From the NCBI GenBank assembly GCA_934590325.1, contig CAKTOW010000005.1:53813-117812 (forward strand): a DNA stretch of 64,000 nt. The letters run 5' to 3'. A program made the position numbers and the translations under genes. This DNA is from an uncultured Oscillospiraceae bacterium (GTDB taxonomy: Bacteria; Bacillota; Clostridia; Oscillospirales; Oscillospiraceae). The notes under the pieces were generated by a model. The model was not told the origin of the DNA, searched no databases, and was given only the letters and a program-made list of their open reading frames with translations. Each line of letters starts with the position of its first letter. Within the stretch, counting starts at the first letter, position 1. Below are positions 51,783-58,317 of this stretch, piece after piece.

Positions 51783-52469
51783 TCACGTCCTCAGCCTCCT
51801 GTTCCTTCTCCACGCAGACAGTCTGTCCGCAAGAGCAAATACGCCATAGCTCAGATAAGCCATTCCGAGATACAGCAGCAGTCCCACCAGGATCATAAAG
51901 AGCGGCTGCATCGTACGGCTGCCAATATTGTTTATGACTCTCGTCAGATCTGTGATGGTAACATAGCCCACAACACTGGTCCATTGGATCAGGGTAACGA
52001 TGGTGGACTGGTAGGTTTCCTTCGCGATTTTTGCTGTCTGCGGCAGTGTGATCAGGGTAAACGCCTGCCATCTGGAAAATCCGAGAGTCCTCGCCGCTTC
52101 GACCTGCATAGCGTCCGTCGCGTTGATGGCGGAATAGAAGCAGGCTGCCGTATAGGCACTCATGTGAAGGGAAAATGCCGCAACAGCCACCATGACCGGT
52201 GACACATCGCTGCCGGCAAACACCACATAGTACATCAGCATCAAAAGCAGCAAGACAGGGCTTCCTCTGACAACTGCCATGTACACCGCGGCGATACTGT
52301 GGATAAGCCTGAGCCTGCTTCTCCGCATGGCGCAGACAGCAACGCCCAGGAGCGTCCCGAGCAGCAGGGAAAGCAGGGATATCTGCAGGGTCACCCATAA
52401 GCCCTTCAGCAAAGTTCTGTAGGAATCCCCGGCGATCAATGTTTTATAAATGATCTCGTCTATGCGCAA
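51783..52469 (-). CDS. Amino-acid ABC transporter permease
   Basis: About 228 residues if it starts at TTG 52469, ten bases after AAAGGAGG; an ATG at 52514 has no ribosome site. Five membrane helices. The HisM/GlnP-type EAA motif is EAARTLGFSRWQAFTLITLPQTAK, and the opening GDSYRTLLKGLWVTLQISLLSLLLGT is the family start. Only one permease gene, so it must act as a homodimer. First gene of the operon permease-ATPase/HATPase-SBP-SBP; only two bases separate it from the ATPase start. Confidence 0.9.
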   Translation of the reverse strand: MRIDEIIYKTLIAGDSYRTLLKGLWVTLQISLLSLLLGTLLGVAVCAMRRSRLRLIHSIAAVYMAVVRGSPVLLLLMLMYYVVFAGSDVSPVMVAVAAFSLHMSAYTAACFYSAINATDAMQVEAARTLGFSRWQAFTLITLPQTAKIAKETYQSTIVTLIQWTSVVGYVTITDLTRVINNIGSRTMQPLFMILVGLLLYLGMAYLSYGVFALADRLSAWRRNRRLRT

Positions 52470-52689
52470 TCCGTTTCGCCCTCCTTTCTGCCAAGATACC
52501 GAGACAGCCAACATGCCCCGTCTTTATCAAACGAACTTCCTTCTCGATGACTAATACAATAATAGCAAATCAGTCTCAAGAATGGGAGGACCTTCCGAAT
52601 TTGGTCGCTTTTCTTCCGAATTTGGTCATAGGCTGGCGGGAGTTTCATTTTCCCTCATCAGCAAAAGCTTTTTGACCCGCTCGTCCGGC

Positions 52690-52925
52690 GGGCACAGGCC
52701 ATGAAATCCCAACGATTCTATCACAAACGGTAGGAACTCCACAAGGGGTATTTCACATTTTAGTGTGCCGACACGGCCAATTTTTTCATCGGTGAGCATT
52801 TCCAGGCCGTCTAGACCCAACGTGCAGGCCAGTACATCGTTGACACCGCCCTCTGCTGCGTCCAAATTGGTGTGCATACAGATAGCGGCGATGTTATGCC
52901 GCACCAGCTCCGTCAGCAGCCTCCG
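52690..52925 (-). pseudogene. Fragment of a Nif3-like gene
   Basis: A middle piece of a Nif3-like gene: LLTELVRHN, then AAICMHTNLDAAEGGVND, GRVGTLKCEIPLVEF and VIESLGFHG. It matches about residues 92-165 of the intact gene at 5785-6570, but with many third-position and some amino-acid changes, so it came from another strain or is an old copy. Both ends are cut. A 92-residue frame runs on to 52626 in unrelated sequence. Confidence 0.8.
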
Positions 52926-52932
52926 ATATACA

Positions 52933-52976
52933 AAAATACAGGCGGCGCATCGAAGTCGATGCGCCGCCTGTATTTT
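52933..52976 (+). terminator. Long hairpin next to the Nif3 fragment
   Basis: A perfect 21-bp stem (AAAATACAGGCGGCGCATCGA and complement) with a 2-nt loop; T run on both strands. Its original gene is gone. Confidence 0.8.
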
Positions 52977-53048
52977 CAGGACTTCTTATAGGATAAGCGG
53001 CTACCGTGATCCGGCGAAAATTATAGATGGCCTGTTTCTTTCTGTCAA

Positions 53049-53231
53049 ATGAGTCAGGCGGAACACCTGCTCATCCGCACGAATCTCACCATGGGGCAGA
53101 TCGCCCAGACGATCAGTCGCACCACCTCCAACCGCTTCGCGGAGCTGTTCAAAAAAGCACGGGCATTCTGCCCATCGAGTACCGAAGGCTCGCAAGACGC
53201 GCATATACATCTGGCGCTGACCCACTTTTGA
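53049..53231 (+). pseudogene. AraC-type regulator remnant
   Basis: The last helix-turn-helix of an AraC-family regulator: AEHLLIRTNLTMGQIAQT, then SNRFAELFKKARAF. Downstream a one-base slip moves the expected PIEYRRLARRA to another frame. The N-terminal domain is absent. It runs into the right-end arm sites of element 2, so insertion or deletion at the element end probably cut it. Confidence 0.6.
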
Positions 53232-53349
53232 CCCAGAACGGGATTGGAACAGGCAGTTCTGGACGGGAACATCGGAATATCCGTCCAGCAAACAGCGGTA
53301 AACAGCTTGAAACGGAGCCGAAACGGCTCCGTTTTTTCTTCGGGACAAC

Positions 53350-53394
53350 CTACGGACCAGAAGGCCGGGGGTTCGAATCCCTCACGGCGTGCCA
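53350..53394 (+). repeat. Attachment repeat, copy 3
   Basis: Identical 45 bases again. It is followed by the same hairpin and left-end sequence as elements 1 and 2, so it is the boundary to a third element, not to chromosome. Confidence 0.92.
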
Positions 53395-53600
53395 AAAATC
53401 CTCGAAATCGCAAGATTTCGGGGATTTTTGTTTTGCATGAGTTGCTATTCTAAGATGCCACCTTTTTCTGACCCAAACACTGACCCCAACGGGAGCGGAT
53501 AGCGGAAAGCATTGACAGCGAGCAGGCCACGCCCTCGCTCTCACAAGCACAGCGGATGAAGATGCTCTCCCGCGAGGGAAAGCTCAACGACGATTCCTAA
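53395..53600. mobile_element. Left-end scar of a third element and a ParB-like tail
   Basis: The first 118 bases match the left end of element 1 (40343-40460), including arm sites at 53469/53481, and break off just at the integrase stop codon. Then the plus strand reads SEQATPSLSQAQRMKMLSREGKLNDDS and stops at 53600. That looks like a piece of a ParB-type protein of conjugative elements (S-Q-A-Q-R-M-K...EGKL). Neither part has a start. It marks a deletion or a second insertion at this spot. Confidence 0.55.
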
Positions 53601-53659
53601 TTTCATAGTTTCTCACAACTCCTTTATTTTCAAGGGTTTCCCGTCTTTTACAGGATCGC

Positions 53660-53681
53660 TCCGCACCATTTCCGCACCATT
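53660..53681. repeat. Tandem 11-bp repeat beside the third integrase
   Basis: TCCGCACCATT occurs twice without a gap, ten bases past the integrase stop. Such tandem arm sites (DR-type) next to int are usual in Tn916-like elements and are bound by the integrase N-terminus (inference). Confidence 0.55.
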
Positions 53682-53691
53682 TTGTCCCAGC

Positions 53692-54876
53692 TCAGCCGGC
53701 TTCCCCTTTTGTCTCGAAAATCCGGACAGCGCTCAGCATGAAGTCCTCGGAGACGTGCACATAGCGATCCATGGTGGTTTTAATACTCGCGTGACCAAGC
53801 AGTTTTTGAAGCGTCTTTGGCGGCATGCCATATTCGATAGCGCGGGTTGCATAAGTATGCCGCAGGGCGTGCATACAGAAGCGCTTTATCCCCGCCTTAT
53901 CACAAAGCTTATAGAGGTGGGTGTCATAGGAACTGTTTTTTGCAGGCTCTCCCGTTCGCCAGTTCACAAAGACTAGATCGTGCATAAACAGAGTGTTCTT
54001 TTCTCCCGTGCGCCGGTCTATGTACTCAAGGCAGCATGACATGATTTCAGCCTCTTTTCGCTCGTAGCGTTCGCCATAGCATTCTAACAGCACGTTATAT
54101 GCTTTCGCCGTGAGCGGTATCGTTCGATAGCTTTTCTTGCTTTTGGGCGGCCCTGCACGCCAACAGTGCTGGTCGTGCCGGTATTCCAAAGCCTTGTTGA
54201 TCGTCAGGGTCCGCTTTTCCCAATCTATGGCATCCCAAGTCAATCCAATCAACTCGGAAGTCCGCAGTCCGGTTTCCAGCAGCAACAGGTATTGCCTGTA
54301 ATTGTGCGATTGCCGCGCAGCTTCCATAAACTTTTCCTGCTCATCCACTGTCAAGAATTTAATGTCATCAACAGCCCGAACCGGTTTGGTATACCTCACA
54401 CCGTTCATAGGGTGCTTTATGAGAATGTCGTTCATCACAGCCGCCCGAAACATCGTTCCCATTGCAATGTAGGCTTGGCGGATCGTCGAGCCGGCATATT
54501 TGAGTTCCATCCGGTTCAAGACCGCTTTGCAGTGCATGGGCTTGACATCGCATATGCGCATGGCACCTATCACCGGGCGAATGTTGATCCGGTATCTTTC
54601 CTCATAATTACGTCTGGTATTGAGAGCCAAATCGCAGATTAGATTGCCCATCCAGTAAGTATACCATTCCTCGACCGTCATCTCGGAATCTGTGGTTATT
54701 ACGTCATGCCGATCATTGTACTTTGCATCTGCCAGCCAATTTCGTGCCTCAACCAATGTATCAAAGTGCTTTTCAAGACGCCTTCCATGCTTATTGTTAT
54801 ATCTTGCCGAGTATTTACCATCCTTCCTTTGGCAGATACCTTTTCCGCATTCTCTGCCTTTCAAGTTTTTTCCCAT
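53692..54876 (-). CDS. int: Intact tyrosine integrase, Tn916-like group
   Basis: 394 residues from 54876 (MGKNLKGRECGKGICQRKDGKYSARY), after a GAGGAGG site; the ATG at 54903 is less likely. N-terminal arm-binding domain (about 1-65), core-binding domain, catalytic residues all present: R in ETGLRTSELIG, HALRHTYATR (HxxR), GHASIKTTMDRYVHV (H and Tyr). It is a different type from the integrases of elements 1 and 2 and the only intact one of the three. Its attachment ends cannot be located inside the window. Confidence 0.93.
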   Translation of the reverse strand: MGKNLKGRECGKGICQRKDGKYSARYNNKHGRRLEKHFDTLVEARNWLADAKYNDRHDVITTDSEMTVEEWYTYWMGNLICDLALNTRRNYEERYRINIRPVIGAMRICDVKPMHCKAVLNRMELKYAGSTIRQAYIAMGTMFRAAVMNDILIKHPMNGVRYTKPVRAVDDIKFLTVDEQEKFMEAARQSHNYRQYLLLLETGLRTSELIGLTWDAIDWEKRTLTINKALEYRHDQHCWRAGPPKSKKSYRTIPLTAKAYNVLLECYGERYERKEAEIMSCCLEYIDRRTGEKNTLFMHDLVFVNWRTGEPAKNSSYDTHLYKLCDKAGIKRFCMHALRHTYATRAIEYGMPPKTLQKLLGHASIKTTMDRYVHVSEDFMLSAVRIFETKGEAG

Positions 54877-55005
54877 TGTTGAATTCCTCCTCAAGCAGTC
54901 CACTCAAGAGAAAGAGCCCAACGCGACAACGTTTAAATTATAGCATAGCATCCTGTTATTTTCAATCACTCGCCACTATTTTGGTGCGCACCCGGAGTAA
55001 TTTCA

Positions 55006-55239
55006 TCAAATTAGCACCTTGCCGGAAATATATTCCTCAAACGCTCTGCGCTTTACGAGCTTGCGCGTCCCAACATAAAGGACAAATGGACAGTTTGGCT
55101 GTCTGAGCATAGATTCTATCTTATTGATGCCTATATTACTGTACTCGGCCGCTTCACGGATTGTTAAGACCATTTTTAAGTGTATGGGAACTCTCTCTAT
55201 TATGCGTGGCTCGCATCCTTGGTATAATTTTTCAGACAT
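55006..55239 (-). CDS. xis: Excisionase, Tn916-type
   Basis: 77 residues. HMVLTIREAAEYSNIGINKIESM (about 24-45, shown in part), then PFVLYVGTRKLVKRRAFEEYI: the winged-helix excisionase of the Tn916 type. CAGGAGG precedes the ATG at 55239. Directs integrase to excision. Directly upstream of int, the usual Tn916 order xis-int. Confidence 0.9.
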   Translation of the reverse strand: MSEKLYQGCEPRIIERVPIHLKMVLTIREAAEYSNIGINKIESMLRQPNCPFVLYVGTRKLVKRRAFEEYISGKVLI

Positions 55240-55590
55240 ATTGTGTTCCTCCTGCTGTTTTATAGCGGCTCAAAATGAAGGTAACACATCTCGCTTTTCG
55301 CTTTGCTCGCCAACCACCGGCCCATTTCCTGCGCTCTCTTCGACCGCGTATTAACAGGCTGCCGCTGTGCGGCACTTATGCGGTGGGTGCGCTCCCTTAT
55401 GTTCTCGCACACTATCCGCCGCTCCTGTATAACCTCCGGTGGGGCTGTTCAGTTTTCAAGGTGCATGTAATAGAACCAGTCATCTTTTGACTGGCTTAGC
55501 CTTACACTAAATAAAAAGAAATCAGGCACCGTAAATTTAACATGCGAAGGAATATTTTTTCAAATTCTCTATATGAGTGGATATTGTTTC

Positions 55591-55619
55591 TTGACTACCA
55601 CAATATATTGTGGTACTAT
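55591..55619 (+). promoter_or_regulatory. Promoter with a 20-bp palindromic operator
   Basis: TTGACT (55591-55596) and TACTAT (55614-55619), 17 bp apart. The spacer is filled by the perfect palindrome TACCACAATATATTGTGGTA (55596-55615). Its core resembles the NrdR box (consensus about acaCwATATATwGtgt), but only one copy is present, so an element-encoded repressor is as likely. Confidence 0.65.
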
Positions 55620-55703
55620 CACCATGTAATTGTTTTTTGTGCAACGCCTATACAGGCATTTCAGAGTGTTTCTGAACCGCACACGTTGTTAAGCTTGTAT
55701 TTT

Positions 55704-55852
55704 AGTCAACAACACCACTATGCCGCAGAGCAGTGGGCTGTTGACTTTTTTGTTTTCGAGGGGACATTTTCCCCTGCAGCGAGAATGACACCGGCCATGC
55801 CATCGGCAGGCGCAAGTATCTGAGAGAATCAGGATGTCATTCTCGCTTTTTT
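55704..55852 (+). promoter_or_regulatory. Leader with two terminator-like hairpins
   Basis: Hairpin 1 (55704-55746): AGTCAACA/TGTTGACT outside, CCACT/AGTGG inside, then six T residues. A small GGGGA-TTCCCC hairpin follows (55760-55774). Hairpin 3 (55779-55846): GCGAGAATGACA/TGTCATTCTCGC with a 44-nt loop and six T residues. Both terminators lie upstream of the 51-residue gene, so transcription from 55591 must pass or be released through them. Could be an attenuator or two short RNAs. Confidence 0.6.
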
Positions 55853-55904
55853 ATTTGCCCAAATGCCGTAAGGCTTTGGAATATATTTGAAAGGTGGCAT
55901 CCAC

Positions 55905-56060
55905 ATGAGCAGAAGGAATTATCCCGGCAAACGCTTGTATCGGTATCGAGAAGGAGACCGGCGCAGGCAGAAACTCAGGAAAACGGAGCGCAAGGCGGCA
56001 AAATACCGCTGCAGCTATACCCGCGTTGTACCCCATCAGACGGGGCAGCGGAGGGTATAG
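55905..56060 (+). CDS. 51-residue very basic protein
   Basis: A short frame from ATG 55905 (AAAGGTGG site) to TAG 56060, ending two bases before the YqaJ-like gene. 51 residues with about 17 Arg/Lys and few acids (MSRRNYPGKRLYRYREGDRR opening); one Cys. Not a shadow of another gene, and its place as first gene of the recombination run suggests a nucleic-acid-binding helper. Unknown family. Confidence 0.6.
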   Translation: MSRRNYPGKRLYRYREGDRRRQKLRKTERKAAKYRCSYTRVVPHQTGQRRV

Positions 56061-56062
56061 CC

Positions 56063-57121
56063 ATGGCAGTCGCAAGCGAGTCTTATGCACCGTCAGTCCT
56101 GGTCAGCACGGAGGGTCTTCCTGAGAAAGACTGGCTGGACTACCGGCGCAGGGGGATCGGCGGCAGCGATGCAGCCGCCATATTAGGAATCTCACCGTTT
56201 GCTACGGCACGGGATCTCTACTATGACAAGCTGAAAATCGTGCCTTTTGACGACTCGGAGAGCAACTGGGTAGCCAAGAAGATGGGGCATCTGCTGGAGG
56301 ATCTGGTGGCAGAGATATTCCATGTGAAAACGGGGTATCGCATCTATCAGATCAAGAAGATGTTTTATCATCCGGTGCATACGTTTATGCTGGCGGATAT
56401 TGACTACTTTGTAGAGCTTCCCGGGGGGCGAACCGCGATCCTCGAAATAAAAACCACCAACTATAATGCAAAGGATCACTGGTGGTCCGAGGATGGGCAG
56501 GAGATCGTTCCCCTCAACTATGAGGCTCAGGGGCGGCACTATATGGCCGTGATGAACATTGATGAGGTCTTCTACTGCTGCCTGTACGGCAACAATGAAG
56601 ATGAAGTCATCATCCGGCATATTGTCCGTGACCGGGACTATGAGGCGGAGCTGATCGCGCTGGAGCAGGATTTCTGGGAGAACCACATCCTCACCGGCAT
56701 GCCCCCACCCTATACGGAGGACGGCGATCTGATCCTTAACAGCGTCAGGCGTCATTTCGGGCCTGCTGACCCATCGGCGCCGGAGCTGATACTGGAGGGG
56801 AATATGGCACTGCTGATCCCCCGGTATTTGGAGCTTCAGACCCAGCGAAACGCGGAGAAACGAAACTATGAGCACATTGAAGCGGAAATGCGGCGGCTGC
56901 AAGGCCGTATCGTCGCAGAAATGGGACGGAGCTGCACGGCTGTCTGCCAGGGGCGTGAAGCGGCTTACAGTATCAGCTATAAGCCTGTGCGTAAATCCGG
57001 CATCAGTAAGGACAACCTACAGCGTTTGCAGGCGCAGCACCCGGACATCTACGAGCAGTACGTCACTGTTTCGGAAAGCCGGCGCTTCTATGTGAAAAAA
57101 CAACGAGAGGAGGCTGCATGA
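56063..57121 (+). CDS. YqaJ-family viral recombinase/exonuclease
   Basis: 352 residues. Lambda-exonuclease-like PD-(D/E)XK nuclease: RRRGIGGSDAAAILG (about 33-47), MGHLLEDLVAEIF (Glu of the site), MLADIDYFVELPGGRTAILEIKTTN (D...EIK, about 112-136). In phage and conjugative elements it trims DNA ends for single-strand annealing with a RecT-type partner. No recT gene follows, only a RecD2-like fragment. Start at 56063 directly after the 51-residue gene. Confidence 0.88.
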   Translation: MAVASESYAPSVLVSTEGLPEKDWLDYRRRGIGGSDAAAILGISPFATARDLYYDKLKIVPFDDSESNWVAKKMGHLLEDLVAEIFHVKTGYRIYQIKKMFYHPVHTFMLADIDYFVELPGGRTAILEIKTTNYNAKDHWWSEDGQEIVPLNYEAQGRHYMAVMNIDEVFYCCLYGNNEDEVIIRHIVRDRDYEAELIALEQDFWENHILTGMPPPYTEDGDLILNSVRRHFGPADPSAPELILEGNMALLIPRYLELQTQRNAEKRNYEHIEAEMRRLQGRIVAEMGRSCTAVCQGREAAYSISYKPVRKSGISKDNLQRLQAQHPDIYEQYVTVSESRRFYVKKQREEAA

Positions 57122-57122
57122 G

Positions 57123-57581
57123 TTGGCTTATACAGGCATCTATGAACGGACGATCTTCTATAACCCTGTCAACAAGTACAGCGTGATCAGCGTAAAGACC
57201 TCAGACCGTTCTATCCCAGAAAAGGCTCGCAGCGCGTACCGGCATCGGGACAATATGATCCATTTTGCCGCCGTGGGCTATGAGCTGCCGCGCACCGATC
57301 AGGTCAGCATGATACTGGACGGTGAGTGGAAAGAGGGTAAAAACGGCTTTCAGCTGCATGTGACGAAATGTGAGGAGGTCGTACCTCAGACCCGCGAAGG
57401 AATCAAGGGGTATCTTTCCTCACGGCTTATCAAGGGCATTGGCGGCAAGACCGCCGAGCTGATCGTAGACCGGTTTGGCGCAGATACACTGCATGTGCTG
57501 GAGAATGAACCGGAGCGGCTGCTGGAGATACGGGGCGTCAGCAAGGCAAAGCTGGAGGAGATCATTGCCTCCTATACCCAG
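57123..57581 (+). pseudogene. RecD2-like helicase, N-terminal fragment
   Basis: Starts at TTG 57123 behind AGGAGG, overlapping the region of the YqaJ-like stop. About 153 residues match the OB and helix-hairpin-helix N-terminus of RecD2 helicases (GIKGYLSSRLIKGIGGKTAELIVDRFG and LLEIRGVSKAKLEEIIASY, shown in parts: LIKGIGGKTAE, IRGVSKAKLEEI). After SYTQ the sequence is antisense to a DinB-type gene. The helicase core (about 550 residues) is missing. The frame runs on to 58022 as an artefact. Confidence 0.8.
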
Positions 57582-58037
57582 CTTCGCCGTGATCTTATTG
57601 TCGGAAACGCCGATGCTGGCGGTGATCCCCAACTCAAACTTGATCCGCTCGCTGATCTCTTCAGCAATACTCACGGCCGAACCGAACAGACCGACGCTGC
57701 CGGTCACATCCAACCAGCTTTCATCAAGGCCAAACGGTTCGATTTGGTCGGTGTATTTCTCGTAAATCTCGCGAGCCATCTTACTGAATCGGATATACTC
57801 CCTCATATCGGCAGGCAGCACCACCAGATCGGGGCAAAGCTGCTTCGCCTGCCAGATGGCCATGCCGGTTTTGACGCCACGTGGCTTTGCTACATAGTTG
57901 GCAGTAAGGACGATTCCGTGACGGGCTTCTGGATCACCGCAGACTGCCACCGGCTTTTGACGCAGTTCAGGGCGACGCTGACATTCCACGGATGCATAAA
58001 ATGCGTTCATATCTACGTGTAGAATATGCCGTCCCAT
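57576..58037 (-). pseudogene. DinB-type DNA polymerase, N-terminal fragment
   Basis: About 154 residues of a Y-family polymerase from ATG 58037 (GGAGGACGGATAG site). Palm and finger motifs are intact: HVDMNAFYASVE (D9), RHGIVLTANY and FGLDESWLDVTGS (D/E near 105-106). After SDNKITAKLG it runs into the RecD2-like fragment, losing thumb and little-finger domains. A frame continues to 57420 as an artefact. The intact LexA-type box upstream shows it was an SOS gene. Confidence 0.85.
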
Positions 58038-58075
58038 CTATCCGTCCTCCTCTCAGTTTTCTCAAACATTATAAT

Positions 58076-58089
58076 AGAACATAAGTTCT
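58076..58089 (-). promoter_or_regulatory. LexA (SOS) box of the dinB fragment
   Basis: AGAACATAAGTTCT matches the Gram-positive LexA box GAAC-N4-GTTC. On the minus strand a TATAAT (58070-58075 region) directly follows, so LexA would cover the promoter. Base pairs flanking the core are A/T. Confidence 0.7.
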
Positions 58090-58221
58090 ATATGCGCAAG
58101 AGGTAAATACTGTCGGCACAGCTCATGGCTGTCATTTTGACGACACAAAATATAGGAGGCATGTCTGTACAGTTCTTGCACCAGTATGTTGAAAATGGAG
58201 GATAAAATGGGATAAAAGCAA

Positions 58222-58250
58222 TTGAAAAACCGGTTAATTTGCGATATAAT
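58222..58250 (+). promoter_or_regulatory. Promoter of the C39 protease gene
   Basis: TTGAAA (58222-58227) and a perfect TATAAT (58245-58250), 17 bp apart; the start codon is 68 bases on. Confidence 0.7.
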
Positions 58251-58317
58251 GTATTTAAGGAGGTTCATAAATAAAGAAAAACGGTAGATAATTTTGACGG
58301 ATGACAGGAGGGTAATT

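Larger units (their letters stand above)
45700..53394. mobile_element. Integrated element 2 at tRNA-Arg
   Basis: About 7.7 kb between copies 2 and 3 of the repeat. It shares integrase, non-coding block and end structure with element 1 (arm sites TGACCC at 45819/45831 and 53218/53229) but carries an excisionase, an HTH gene and an ABC-transport operon as cargo. Its right end is a patchwork: a Nif3-like fragment, a hairpin, an AraC-like remnant. Confidence 0.85.
55240..55904. other. Non-coding control region before the recombination genes
   Basis: 665 bases without a gene. 55240-55560 shows nothing clear beyond a hairpin AACCAGTCA-TGACTGG near 55475. From 55591 there is a promoter with a palindrome in its spacer and then a leader with two terminator-like hairpins, listed separately. 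Confidence 0.6.

Noticed and set aside
50686..52398. 570-residue frame joining permease region and ABC ATPase
   Set aside because: The first 206 residues are an out-of-frame reading of the permease gene; the ATPase has its own ATG at 51780.
57582..58022. C-terminal half of the 299-residue plus-strand frame after the RecD2-like part
   Set aside because: It is the antisense of the dinB fragment, not protein sequence.
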